DNA of 64,000 nucleotides, taken from assembly GCF_011068285.1 (NCBI RefSeq), contig NZ_CP049616.1:3740001-3804000 (forward strand), written 5' to 3'. The notes beneath the pieces were generated by a model, which was not told the DNA's origin, did no database searches, and saw nothing but the letters and a program-made list of their open reading frames with translations. The translations under genes and the position numbers were made by a program. Source of the DNA: Flagellimonas oceani. GTDB lineage: Bacteria; Bacteroidota; Bacteroidia; Flavobacteriales; Flavobacteriaceae. Shown here in pieces: positions 1 through 8,803 of the stretch (within the stretch, counting starts at the first letter, position 1; every line of letters starts with the position of its first letter).

Positions 1-158
1 TGTCAGTTTGATTTTGAGACAAAGCATCTTGTTGGGTAAAAAAGAAAAATTCAGACATATCTGTTGAAACCTCAGGTTTTAGAAAGGAACAATTGATTCC
101 ATAGGTCTCAAATGCCCTAATGTATGTCTAAATTTAATGGACAATTTTTGAGCGTCTA

Positions 159-233
159 GATGGCTTTACCATCGAATATTGATGGTTTTGAAGTTTTAAC
201 TTTAAATTTAAACACAATGATGGTTTTTCCCTC
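159..233. repeat. GATGG-N5-CCATC inverted repeats, distal pair
   Basis: The sequence GATGGCTTTACCATC lies at 159-173, and a one-mismatch copy, GATGGTTTTTCCCTC, lies at 219-233. Perfect copies of the same 15-bp element occur at 959-973 and 1047-1061, upstream of the response regulator. They sit in non-coding DNA beyond the end of the lipoprotein gene. They could be protein-binding sites or small hairpins. Confidence 0.55.
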
Positions 234-300
234 GTTAATGACGGGTTTTGATTTGGTCTGAATGTTATCAGAATTGGAAAGAATCTTTTCATCCTAAACC

Positions 301-328
301 AAAAAAGCCCCAGGGTTTCTGGAGCTTT
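301..328 (-). terminator. Rho-independent terminator of the lipoprotein gene
   Basis: An imperfect hairpin (AAAGCCCCAG / CTGGAGCTTT, 304-328) reads on the minus strand into a run of six T (301-306). It lies 27 bp past the stop of the minus-strand lipoprotein gene. The plus strand also has a T-rich stretch after it, so it may work in both directions. Confidence 0.65.
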
Positions 329-354
329 CTGTTTTATTTTCAAAGATTCTACAT

Positions 355-840
355 TTATTCTATGGGCATGGCCTTGAATTCACCGTCAACCAGAGTTATG
401 GTCTCCTCACTTTCGGACATAATCGTGGCTGTAAAGGTTCCTTCCACATAATCCTCGGTAACACTCGTGACATTAATACTTCCATCATGGGCAAAGTCAA
501 AATCAAATCCCATGGGTTCCGAGGTAAATGACACTTTGTAATCTCCTCCAAAAGCTCCCCCTTCGATATTATGGTTTCCAACAACAATGTCCAAAGGCAA
601 ATAAATACTGATCCGTGTGTCCCCCACATCCTGTATCGTTTCACCATTATTTCCATTGAATGTAATCGACAGTGATTCCGCAGTTATGATATTTCCAAAA
701 TCATAATCGGTACCGTCTATAGTAAAACGGATATAAGTATCCGAGGCCGGGGCCCCCGAATCATCATCTGAGCTACAGGATTGAACCAAAGAACCCAACA
801 TAGCAAGTACTGCTATTAAAATATATTTCTGTTTCTTCAT
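355..840 (-). CDS. secreted lipoprotein, function unknown
   Basis: 161 residues. The N-terminus is a lipoprotein signal peptide, with the lipobox LVQSC placing the lipidated cysteine at residue 22. The SSDDDSG that follows is an acidic stretch of the kind that directs Bacteroidota lipoproteins to the cell surface. The rest is a beta-rich domain of about 135 residues rich in Thr, Asp and Gly, with no catalytic motif that I recognise. It stands alone on the minus strand with a terminator behind it. The repeat-rich region upstream, shared with the divergent response regulator, suggests common control. Function is unknown. Confidence 0.85.
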   Translation of the reverse strand: MKKQKYILIAVLAMLGSLVQSCSSDDDSGAPASDTYIRFTIDGTDYDFGNIITAESLSITFNGNNGETIQDVGDTRISIYLPLDIVVGNHNIEGGAFGGDYKVSFTSEPMGFDFDFAHDGSINVTSVTEDYVEGTFTATIMSESEETITLVDGEFKAMPIE

Positions 841-958
841 TGTTTCTATTTTTACGTGTTTTTAATTAACACTACAACTCCTACAGTTGTGTTTTATTCT
901 ATGACAAATGTTAAATTAGCTGCGTACCTATTGAAAAAGGATATGACTTCATCGATTT

Positions 959-1061
959 GATGGTAAAACCATCTTTTTTTAATGTCTTTTTGACTTTTTA
1001 TTCTTAGTTCTATCCATTGGTCCCTTAAAACTAAGTATCCGTTTATGATGGTTTTTCCATC
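959..1061. promoter_or_regulatory. GATGG-N5-CCATC operator-like pair upstream of the response regulator
   Basis: Two perfect inverted repeats, GATGGTAAAACCATC (959-973) and GATGGTTTTTCCATC (1047-1061), lie 88 bp apart in the 393-bp region between the divergent lipoprotein and response-regulator genes. The first is followed by eight T, so it could also be a weak plus-strand terminator. The same element recurs at 159-173. Binding by the adjacent response regulator is an inference. Confidence 0.5.
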
Positions 1062-1233
1062 AATCTCTGATGTAGGATAATTTTTAACAGCTCCTTAATC
1101 CCATTATTGTTAATTATTAGTTTATTTAGACCAAATAACTTCCCCCTTATAAAATATAACTATAGAACCAAACCATAGTATCAACCTATCTAAACATCTG
1201 TTAACCAAACAACAAGCATTTGAACATATTGTT

Positions 1234-1896
1234 ATGCGACAGGAATTAAGGATTTTAATGGTGGATGATCATCCGATGACGGTAAGGGGCTATCAGATGA
1301 TACTTGAACAAACAATGGCCGAAAAAATAAGTATCATAGATACGGCGTTTAATTGTGATGCGGCCTATGATAAAATTACAAGCTCAAAAAGCAAGCCCTA
1401 TCATTTGGTTTTTTTGGATATCAATCTTCCTCCTGCTAAAAACCATCGCATATTGGATGGTGAAGATCTTGGGATTTTGTTGAGAAAGGATTTTCCGGAT
1501 ACCAAAATCATCATCCTGACCATGTTGAGCGACAACTACCGTATCAATAGTATTTTGAAAAGCATCAACCCTAATGGGTTTAGCATCAAGAGTAAACTGA
1601 CACCGAAAACCTTACAAGATTCCGTTGCTACTGTATTAATGGGGAATTGTTATTATTGTGAAGTGGTCAACAATTTAGTACGAAAGCAGGTTTCAAACCA
1701 AATAACACTGGATAGTTTTGACCGAAAAATACTCTACCACCTTTCATTGGGCGAGAAAATGAAAAACCTTCCACATTTTGTCCCGCTTTCCCTTCCGACC
1801 ATTGAACGCAGAAAAAGAAGGTTAAAACAACTTTTTGATGTCAAAGAAGGAGATAAATCACTAATCAAAAAGGCAAAGGAAAAAGGGTTCATCTAA
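1234..1896 (+). CDS. LuxR/NarL-type response regulator
   Basis: 220 residues. The receiver domain (about 1-125) has the acidic pair D11/D12, phospho-acceptor D62 in VFLDINLP, switch Thr96 in ILTM, and Lys119. It is followed by a C-terminal region (about 155-220) whose helices are compatible with a helix-turn-helix of the LuxR type, though divergent. No histidine kinase gene is adjacent, so the partner is elsewhere or the domain is atypical. GATGG-N5-CCATC repeats just upstream are candidate autoregulatory sites. It is probably a DNA-binding transcriptional regulator. Confidence 0.8.
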   Translation: MRQELRILMVDDHPMTVRGYQMILEQTMAEKISIIDTAFNCDAAYDKITSSKSKPYHLVFLDINLPPAKNHRILDGEDLGILLRKDFPDTKIIILTMLSDNYRINSILKSINPNGFSIKSKLTPKTLQDSVATVLMGNCYYCEVVNNLVRKQVSNQITLDSFDRKILYHLSLGEKMKNLPHFVPLSLPTIERRKRRLKQLFDVKEGDKSLIKKAKEKGFI

Positions 1897-2253
1897 TCCT
1901 TAGGCACTTTCATTCAGTCAATTAACCTTGTTGTCCGTTACTTTAATTCATTCCTTTTGAATAGATACTCAAACACTATGAAGGTGAAGGTGAAACCATC
2001 AATTTTCAGTTAAGATTGTCATTTTAATCCAAGCTGTACTAACTTGTAACTGAAGCGTAGAGCAGGGTCAACATAAATATAAAAGTTGTATTACTAGGTG
2101 TTTGTGAAGGTTTAATAATTATTCTCTTTGCTCTTCAACTGTACAGTTTTCATGAATCTTACTCCTAATGAATACTAAACTGTTATAAAAGTAGAGGACA
2201 AACAATGCCTGCTCAATAATATTGGGTTTTGTTATGTATCATAAACTAGCATT
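1897..2253. other. intergenic region, no gene seen
   Basis: 357 bp of AT-rich DNA between the response regulator and the patatin gene. I see no convincing small ORF, terminator or TAnnTTTG promoter box. It presumably carries the promoter for the patatin-membrane protein operon. Confidence 0.5.
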
Positions 2254-3786
2254 ATGGATGTAGCTCATTTTATTGCAAAGGCCGCACAAGAAAAATTAAT
2301 CAAGACGGGCAGTATTGAAAGCACCCATGATTTTTTGAAGGAAGCGGATTTAAAACTTGAGGCTGTTGTCAATAGTGGTAATAGTGTTCTTTCCAAAAAA
2401 CTACAGGACAATGGGGAAATCCATCCCAGTTATATTTCCAAGGCCTATGCCTTGGAACACATCAATGGTAGGGTGCTCAAAAGGCCTATGGCGGACCTAG
2501 TGCAGCAGGGTGGGGGAATGTACGGCATTGCCCTATTGGGGTATACATATATTTTGGAGAAGGTCGGTATCCGGTTTTATAGTTATGGCGGAACAAGTGC
2601 CGGGGCTATCAATGCTACTTTTTTGGCTGCTATTTCAAATAAGGTGTACACCCAAAAATCCATATTCTTTAAAGATAATGAGCGTGAGGGAACCAAGTCG
2701 GAGATATTGACCCACATTATCATTAATACGGACTTTAGCTCTTTCATGGAGCGAGAAGGTGTTGTAGGCAAACTCCAACGCATGTTGTTCAAAAACTTTG
2801 GAGGAGTTTCCTATTTGAGCGCTTTCGGTTTGATATCTGCTGTAATTGGTTTCCTACTGATTTTTATTTATAGCCTTTTTGGTCTCGTGTATCGCTCTTC
2901 CAACGGGTTCACGGGATTTGAGCTTAGGACCTATGATTTTTTTCTGGGTACCTTGAACGTATTGGCCGTTGGCATCCTTTTCTATGTGTTTTTCATTCGG
3001 ATCTTGGGCAAACGGTTTGGATTGAACAAGGGTGAAGTCTTTTTTAAGTGGTGCAATGGATTGCTCCATTTATTGGATATATTCAGAACCGACGGACTCA
3101 TGTCTCGAATGGCGGAAATTGATTTCCATCAAAGAACAAAAAATGATGCCCCTAGATTAGTGCTTATTGCCTCCAACCTAACACACAACCGTATTGTAAA
3201 ATTCCCTGATCGGGCCCCGGATTACTGGCACAACCCCAGTAATGTGATGCCTTCTGCCTATTTAAGGGCCTCGATGTCCCTGCCTTTTATATTTGAGGTT
3301 TTTGTTCCCGGTACCCAACACTATTATCAAGATGAGCCTAACAACACAATTGAAAAAGAGGCCCGGTTTGTGGACGGGGGCATGCTATCCAACTTTCCCA
3401 TCCGTGAATTTCACAGGATGGATGGCAAACTTCCCAGATTTCCGACTTTTGGTGTGCTCTTGAGCAAATTGCGGGAGGATAAGAATACAAAGAAAACACT
3501 CGAAAAATCTTCGCTCCTTAGTTATGTTATTTCCTATTTGAAAACCTTTCGATATTTCTATGACAAGGACTTTATAAATACCAGTAGGGAAATAGAAAAA
3601 CGTGTGGTCACGGTAGATACCAAGGACTTCAATTGGTTGGATTTTTGGATGGACCAACCGACCAAAAAGAAATTGTTCATGAAAGGGGTGGACGCAGCCA
3701 TAGAGCAATTGGAAAAGTTTGATTGGTCGGACTATATCAAAATCAGGGAAGAAGAATTGAAAGAAACCCAAAGTATGAAACTATGA
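2254..3786 (+). CDS. patatin-like phospholipase with an internal membrane hairpin
   Basis: 510 residues. The patatin core is recognisable from the glycine-rich oxyanion segment QQGGGMYG (85-91), the nucleophile elbow GGTSAG (Ser115) and the catalytic-dyad motif DGG (374-376), so a serine lipid acyl hydrolase is expected. Two hydrophobic segments (about 189-215 and 233-250) are inserted between the nucleophile and the aspartate, which should anchor the enzyme in the inner membrane. Its stop overlaps the start of the next gene (ATGA), indicating translational coupling with a small membrane protein. Patatins serve as membrane-degrading effectors in several phage-defence systems, but no sensor or nucleotide cyclase is adjacent here, so a housekeeping lipid role is equally possible. 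Confidence 0.85.
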   Translation: MDVAHFIAKAAQEKLIKTGSIESTHDFLKEADLKLEAVVNSGNSVLSKKLQDNGEIHPSYISKAYALEHINGRVLKRPMADLVQQGGGMYGIALLGYTYILEKVGIRFYSYGGTSAGAINATFLAAISNKVYTQKSIFFKDNEREGTKSEILTHIIINTDFSSFMEREGVVGKLQRMLFKNFGGVSYLSAFGLISAVIGFLLIFIYSLFGLVYRSSNGFTGFELRTYDFFLGTLNVLAVGILFYVFFIRILGKRFGLNKGEVFFKWCNGLLHLLDIFRTDGLMSRMAEIDFHQRTKNDAPRLVLIASNLTHNRIVKFPDRAPDYWHNPSNVMPSAYLRASMSLPFIFEVFVPGTQHYYQDEPNNTIEKEARFVDGGMLSNFPIREFHRMDGKLPRFPTFGVLLSKLREDKNTKKTLEKSSLLSYVISYLKTFRYFYDKDFINTSREIEKRVVTVDTKDFNWLDFWMDQPTKKKLFMKGVDAAIEQLEKFDWSDYIKIREEELKETQSMKL

Positions 3787-4319
3787 GAAGTTTAAACTTT
3801 CAACAATCTCTTTGGAACGTTGCCTTGTTGCTATGTTCGGTCTGCATGTTGGTCTTTTTCTTGCATACCAATATCAATGTACCCAACATTTACAGGATTC
3901 AGCTCTCCGATTCGTTTACGGCGTTTCAAACACAAGTGCTTGAAACGGATAATTTAATGGCCAACACCTATTTTGATTTCTTCTTCATACTTTGCTATAC
4001 CCTACTTTTTTACTCATCCATTCGTATATTCTTCCTTTCCATTGAACAACGAATCTCCATTAGATATTACTCATTAAGTATACTGCCCGCCTTGTTTGAC
4101 ATCACCGAAAACCTTATGATACTGGGATTGTTGGATGGGACATACTGCCAGGGTAAATGTTTCTCTGTTTTTTATTGGATTGTAAGGCTAAAATGGTTTG
4201 TGCTTATCCCTTTTCTATTAACCGCCCTGGCCATTGCCGCCTATCATTTTATTGTTTTTGCCGGTAGAACCTACAATCGTCTTTTTATAAAAAAAGCCAT
4301 GAATTCTAAACGTATGTAG
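3783..4319 (+). CDS. integral membrane protein coupled to the patatin gene
   Basis: 178 residues starting at the ATG that overlaps the patatin stop codon; a longer reading frame begins upstream but lies within the patatin gene. About four hydrophobic helices (near residues 10-28, 60-80, 95-115 and 135-165) are visible, and two cysteines fall in one loop (TYCQGKCFS). I recognise no family. The overlap suggests it works with the patatin, for example as a partner or regulator in the membrane. Confidence 0.7.
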   Translation: MRSLNFQQSLWNVALLLCSVCMLVFFLHTNINVPNIYRIQLSDSFTAFQTQVLETDNLMANTYFDFFFILCYTLLFYSSIRIFFLSIEQRISIRYYSLSILPALFDITENLMILGLLDGTYCQGKCFSVFYWIVRLKWFVLIPFLLTALAIAAYHFIVFAGRTYNRLFIKKAMNSKRM

Positions 4320-4361
4320 ATAAATCAGTGGCCAAGAAAGAACCATAAAATCATATAAAAT

Positions 4362-4779
4362 ATGAGCACAAAAACCTTTCCGTACAAAACATTGATATAG
4401 GATATAGGCCATAGCTTTGGTCTTGGGCCTTGTAATCTTTAAAGAGTCCGTTGCGGGGATGATTCTAAATACGGAAGAAATCAAGCTTCCCGGTTTTGAA
4501 ATGCGTGTCAAGAAAAAGGAGTACCAAGAAATCATGCGAATTCAGGACAGTATTGAACAACAGTTTGAACGTGAGCGAAAGCTTAAGGATAGTCTGATAT
4601 CGACTTTGGAGCTATCCATAGTAGACCTAAAAGATGAGATTATCGGGTGTAATAGCGAGAAAGTTGATTCCACCACTATAGCAATTGATAAGAAGTTAAA
4701 CGACCTCAATCAATTCAATAAGATGGAAAAGCTTAATAAGTCTTGGATACAGTCCATAAAACTTCCTGGTCAACAGTAA
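4362..4779 (+). pseudogene. membrane-anchored coiled-coil protein, apparently with a damaged start
   Basis: From about 4408 an open frame of about 120 codons encodes a hydrophobic segment (ALVLGLVIF) followed by a charged coiled coil (KKKEYQEIMRIQDSIEQQ onward). The only early start in that frame is TTG at 4417. Just upstream, an ATG at 4362 opens MSTKTFPYKTLI and then stops at 4398 in another frame; joined, the two pieces would make a natural anchor (short basic start, then one transmembrane helix). Stops in all three frames between 4393 and 4414 would require at least two small indels. It is either a decayed gene or an ORF using the TTG start. Confidence 0.4.
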
Positions 4780-4873
4780 TGGTTTAATTAAAGTGGTCTT
4801 TTTTGAAGGAAAGCAATCCAGAGCTATCTGTTATCATCTTATTTAAAAAAGTCTTTCATGTGGCTTTATGAAG

Positions 4874-5563
4874 CTATATGCTTGTGTAAATTTTCAAGAT
4901 CGCTGCAATGGAAGAAAGAAAGCCCGAGATAAAAATCATAGGCCCTTTGGGATATGAAGCAATCTTGTAGACAATGGCACTTGAAAGAAATATCATCAAT
5001 TTCAAGAAGGTAATTATACTTGCATAAGCCAGCAACCACAACCACATATTCGCTAATATGATTATAGGATACGCAAACAGTAAAATTATGACCTCCAGAT
5101 TAAAAATTTTGAGTGCAAAAAAAGGAATAATAAATGTCGGATTTAAACTATAGCCTATAGCCCTTGTTGCGGCAATTGACAAATGCTCGGTATCCAAAAC
5201 ATAGGATACATTTATTTTGTAATAGCTTCTTAAAGGTTTAATGGTGTAGTAGGCAAGGATATTGGTTATAATAGCAATAAAATAAATAAAAGTTAATTGA
5301 GCCCCAGATTCGGGAGAAGCAATAATTGAGCTGAAATAAAGCACTATAGTGGTCAAGGAAACGGATAGCAGTAGATGATTTTCCGACTTTCGGGGTATCT
5401 TAAAAAAGTCGATGCCCTTTTTATAATCAAGCCATATCCAAAGGGATTCAGCATAATCTTTCAATCTTCTTTTAAAACTTTGCGAAACAAAAAAGTCCAT
5501 TGCCGAAATGGTACTGGTAATCAATCCAATGTAGATTATGATCTCAAGTACAAAATCTTTCAT
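4874..5563 (-). CDS. multi-pass membrane protein, unknown
   Basis: 229 residues with roughly six hydrophobic helices, including FVLEIIIYIGLITSTISAM at the N-terminus and a dense cluster between residues 60 and 215. No enzymatic motif is seen. It is transcribed away from the patatin operon and has no overlapping neighbour. Function is unknown. Confidence 0.65.
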   Translation of the reverse strand: MKDFVLEIIIYIGLITSTISAMDFFVSQSFKRRLKDYAESLWIWLDYKKGIDFFKIPRKSENHLLLSVSLTTIVLYFSSIIASPESGAQLTFIYFIAIITNILAYYTIKPLRSYYKINVSYVLDTEHLSIAATRAIGYSLNPTFIIPFFALKIFNLEVIILLFAYPIIILANMWLWLLAYASIITFLKLMIFLSSAIVYKIASYPKGPMIFISGFLSSIAAILKIYTSI

Positions 5564-5735
5564 TCCTATGGTTGATTTAAAACATAGGGGGAGGTATGTT
5601 AAATTTAGTTAAGTTACTTTATAATTACAAGTTCGAACCTACGGATTACTTATTATGGTGTCTCCATGATAAATGAGAATTAAGGATTGTATTCATGGAT
5701 TGGAGAACTCTATATGTCTTCTCTTTATCGACTGG

Positions 5736-6884
5736 TTAGCCCCAATACTCTTGAAATTCAAAAAGATGGTCGTCATCCCTTCCGATTTCCTTCCTGTATT
5801 GCGGATTATTCTTCAGGTCAAACTCTTCCTTCAAATCAAAATCATAGATCAATAGTCCATTGTTCAAATTATGAATCATGCGGTAATCGGTAATAAACTT
5901 ATTTTCTGGGCTATCCCATTTACTTCCATATTTTGATTTGTAATTATAGAACAACATAGCCTGCTCCTCGTTGGAAAGTTGCGCCCTTAATGTTCTGAGA
6001 TAGCTGCGCTTTTCTTCGTAGGAAATAAATTCCTCTGGTTCTTTTGCCACGAACTTTACCGTTTGGTACAAATGCCGATAGTAGTGCCCAAGTTGGCTGC
6101 TATGACCATAACCTAGCCAACAATGTGGTAATTTTTTGATTCGGTTTCCGGTGTGGTGTGCTATTCCATTCAATCCGGGTGCGGCACCACCCCTGTTTTT
6201 GTGTATCAAATTAATTTGCATGATTCCTTTCCTCGCTTTGTCGTAAGGGTCTTTGGAGCTTTTTTGGGCATACCTCAAATCTTGCACACCAATTCCTTGA
6301 AAAAAGTAGCTATAGGCCAAATCGATATGGAATGCTTTGTCCTCCATTGGAAAATAGTGTTTGACAATGGCATATATGGTTTCAACTTCCTTTAGGAACT
6401 CCACAAATACTTTTCTTCCATAGACCTCTTTGGATTCTTTGTTAACGGGTCTTACCACATAGGACATTTCATCAATGTTCTCCTTGTGCAATCGCAACAT
6501 CTCGTAAAATCGTTGCTCAAAGGCAGTTTGCTTGAATTGTTTTTGTTGTTCTCCCAGATCTAATTTAAAGCGGTTCCTTTCCTCAATGATCTGTTCCTCG
6601 AAAAGTTCACGCTGCAATTTATTGGCACGTACCTGCATGTAGAATGCCAAAAACGTGGAGATGACCCCTGCCGCTGCTATAAAAGGATTCATAATCCCTC
6701 CTAATGTATCGCCTATGGTCCCATACGGTGCCATATCCATTAGGGAATACCTTGTAAGCAGCCAAGGTGCTATAAAGGAAAACACCAAGAGTAGGGCGGC
6801 CAGGACCATCAATACCTTTGAAGTCCTGCCCAATTTAAACTCTTTTCCTGCTTTTTGTTCGACGTGGTCTTTCTTTGCGCTCAT
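5736..6884 (-). CDS. putative phage abortive-infection protein (PutAbi family)
   Basis: 382 residues from the ATG at 6884, one base after the stop of the gene before it; a TTG 18 bases upstream could extend it. The N-terminus has two transmembrane helices (about 25-45 and 60-80), followed by a coiled-coil stretch rich in Arg, Glu and Gln, then FEQRFYEMLRLHKENIDEM, typical of the family called 'putative phage abortive infection protein'. The C-terminal half is soluble. The architecture is that of an inner-membrane anchored protein with a cytoplasmic sensor or effector domain. Together with the preceding gene it forms a two-gene unit next to the ICE accessory genes. The family name is known from annotation; antiphage activity of this copy is an inference. 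Confidence 0.65.
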   Translation of the reverse strand: MSAKKDHVEQKAGKEFKLGRTSKVLMVLAALLLVFSFIAPWLLTRYSLMDMAPYGTIGDTLGGIMNPFIAAAGVISTFLAFYMQVRANKLQRELFEEQIIEERNRFKLDLGEQQKQFKQTAFEQRFYEMLRLHKENIDEMSYVVRPVNKESKEVYGRKVFVEFLKEVETIYAIVKHYFPMEDKAFHIDLAYSYFFQGIGVQDLRYAQKSSKDPYDKARKGIMQINLIHKNRGGAAPGLNGIAHHTGNRIKKLPHCWLGYGHSSQLGHYYRHLYQTVKFVAKEPEEFISYEEKRSYLRTLRAQLSNEEQAMLFYNYKSKYGSKWDSPENKFITDYRMIHNLNNGLLIYDFDLKEEFDLKNNPQYRKEIGRDDDHLFEFQEYWG

Positions 6885-6885
6885 A

Positions 6886-7839
6886 TCAAGGTTTATGGTC
6901 AAAGTTTATGACAAAATGTTGTCCCTTAACGTTAGCTTTCTGGGCCCGTTCCCATTCCTTTTCATCAAAGAACATGAGTTTTACAGCAATCCCTTTACCA
7001 CTTTCATATAAGGACTTTCGGGTCTGTACCATATTTGCTATCAAATGTGAGGTCCAGCCGGTAAGCAAAATATCCCGCTTGTGATCCAGCGTATGGGTCT
7101 CGATACGTGAAGTGTTCTTTTTCTCATCAAATACAAAATTGCTCACGGAATCCCTCAAATCCAATTCAATCAAGTTTTTCTTGGTCTCTGGGTCTTGAAA
7201 CTCAAAGGTTCGAAAATAAGGAATGGCCTTGAACCCATGCTTATAGCTGTTCAATTCTGTTCGGTTGGCCACTTCCTTGGCCAACACGCGAAGGGACCGG
7301 TATATGACATCCGTGCATTTTTTGAGGTCCTGCTCAACTCTTTCTTGTTCTACACCCGCATAGAACAGCTGTTGAATCAAGGGCTTACTCCTTAGCTTGC
7401 CATTCAACTTATAGTAAAAATTCTTTTTGAGGTTCTCGTCCAATCGATTGGGTTCTTCTTTGGCAAATTTTCTGATTTCCGCGTTGTAATGTTTCTTTTC
7501 CGCTAATCTTTGCAGTATTTTCTTGTCATTTAATGACCCATCCTCCTCAGGCAATAGGGCGAAAATGAACTCAAAAAGTGTTTCGACCGCCAATAGAAAG
7601 GTAAAACGGATATCCATCTTGATGGTCCGGTCATAATCCATACGGTTTAAATCGATAATGCCTTTATAGGTCGCTTCAAAAGTCTTGTCGTCCATTTCCA
7701 ATAAATGACGGTTGGCTTCCTGCTTGTAGTCGAAATGGTTCAATTGGAAATAATTGTAGAAATACTCTGAACTCAACATGGAAAATGGTTTTAACCAGAA
7801 AATTACCAATAATCCTCCATATGACCATTGGGTCTCCAT
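6886..7839 (-). CDS. unknown soluble protein, partner of the PutAbi gene
   Basis: 317 residues, mostly alpha-helical and charged, with a short hydrophobic N-terminus (YGGLLVIFWL) and a C-terminal segment DILLTGWTSHLIANMVQT. I recognise no family. Its stop is one base from the start of the PutAbi-like gene, so the two are co-transcribed and probably act together. It could be a partner, activator or antitoxin. Confidence 0.55.
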   Translation of the reverse strand: METQWSYGGLLVIFWLKPFSMLSSEYFYNYFQLNHFDYKQEANRHLLEMDDKTFEATYKGIIDLNRMDYDRTIKMDIRFTFLLAVETLFEFIFALLPEEDGSLNDKKILQRLAEKKHYNAEIRKFAKEEPNRLDENLKKNFYYKLNGKLRSKPLIQQLFYAGVEQERVEQDLKKCTDVIYRSLRVLAKEVANRTELNSYKHGFKAIPYFRTFEFQDPETKKNLIELDLRDSVSNFVFDEKKNTSRIETHTLDHKRDILLTGWTSHLIANMVQTRKSLYESGKGIAVKLMFFDEKEWERAQKANVKGQHFVINFDHKP

Positions 7840-8011
7840 ACGTATAATTGTGATTCATAGTCTGTAAGGTATTTCCCTTTATGCTTTGTGCTGCTTCCAT
7901 GGGACTGTGAACTTCCCTTGTTTCGTTTTGGGTTTCCTATGTGAGCTCACCGCCCTTCTTTTTTTGTGGGCAAAACAACAACATCCCTTCTTGTGGCCGG
8001 CATAAAGCCAG

Positions 8012-8039
8012 ACCCCACTTCGGTGGGGTTTCTTTTTTA
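8012..8039 (+). terminator. strong intrinsic terminator in the leader of the ssb operon
   Basis: A perfect hairpin ACCCCAC-TTCG-GTGGGGT (8012-8029) is followed by TTTCTTTTTT. No plus-strand gene precedes it: the nearest upstream genes point left. It therefore ends either a small transcript started at about 7850-7990 or the leader of the downstream operon (attenuation). The UUCG-type loop makes it very stable. Confidence 0.75.
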
Positions 8040-8099
8040 TACGGCTTGCACAAGCAGGCCTGTTGTTCCTGGTTCAGCATCAAAAAAAAGGTGACAGCG

Positions 8100-8330
8100 A
8101 TGGCACTACTGGAAGTAAATCAAAAACCTCATACCATGGAATCGTACACATCCCATTTATCGGAAGCAGCACAAAAGAATCAAAAAAAGGAAGACGCTCC
8201 GGATACCATAAGTAAATCAGTTGCCTTCGGCCTTTGTGCTGTGGGTGCTGGGGAGGTGGTTCCGTTCCTCAAAGATGAGTTCAATTATTTTCTAACCGCC
8301 CATTTTGGGCATAAATCCTTTCAATCATGA
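8100..8330 (+). CDS. small ICE-associated protein, unknown
   Basis: 76 residues from the ATG at 8100; the longer frame upstream runs through the terminator hairpin and is not credible. A polar N-terminal half is followed by a mildly hydrophobic segment (SVAFGLCAVGAGEVVPFL). The stop overlaps the ssb start (ATGA), so it is translated with ssb. No family recognised. Confidence 0.5.
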   Translation: MALLEVNQKPHTMESYTSHLSEAAQKNQKKEDAPDTISKSVAFGLCAVGAGEVVPFLKDEFNYFLTAHFGHKSFQS

Positions 8331-8737
8331 GCAATTTCAGAAATCATGTACAGTTAATCGGAAATGTAGGGGAAGACCCCAAAATCACCCTCCTCGATGG
8401 AGATCGTAAAGTGGCCAATTTTCCCATGGCCACCAATGAGTACTACACCAACGCCAAAGGGGAAAAGGTACAGAACACCGACTGGCACCAGGTCGTAGCC
8501 TGGGGCAAGACGGCCGATATCCTTGAAAAGTACACCGCTAAGGGCAGTGAGATAGGTGTTCGTGGCAAGATCAAGACCCGTACCTATACCACCGAGGACG
8601 GGAACCAACGCTATGTGACCGAGGTCGTGGCCGATGAAGTCCTCTTGATGGGCTCCAAGCCGATCACCGACACGGCCAAAGCCAGCAACGAAAAGCCAAG
8701 TAGCTCCAAAAGGACATCCGCCCAAAAGGATGCCTAG
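8327..8737 (+). CDS. ssb: single-stranded DNA-binding protein
   Basis: 136 residues. The OB-fold of bacterial SSB spans about 1-105, with the hallmark start NHVQLIGNVGEDP, then TDWHQVVAWGKTADILEKY and GSEIGVRGKIKTRTY. The C-terminal tail is short and basic-polar and lacks the acidic DDDIPF-type tip of chromosomal SSB, as is common for element-borne copies. It would coat the transferred single strand during conjugation. It is co-translated with the small gene before it and followed by DUF6876 and RadC genes, a usual accessory set in Bacteroidota ICEs. Confidence 0.93.
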   Translation: MSNFRNHVQLIGNVGEDPKITLLDGDRKVANFPMATNEYYTNAKGEKVQNTDWHQVVAWGKTADILEKYTAKGSEIGVRGKIKTRTYTTEDGNQRYVTEVVADEVLLMGSKPITDTAKASNEKPSSSKRTSAQKDA

Positions 8738-8803
8738 CCCCAAAGGGGTGTCCTTCACGGACATCCCTTCTTTTCTCTTTTGTTTAATGATAATACCTCT
8801 ACT

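Noticed and set aside
5375..5575. 66-codon plus-strand ORF opposite the multi-pass membrane gene
   Set aside because: It is fully antisense to a longer hydrophobic reading frame and shows no conserved pattern.
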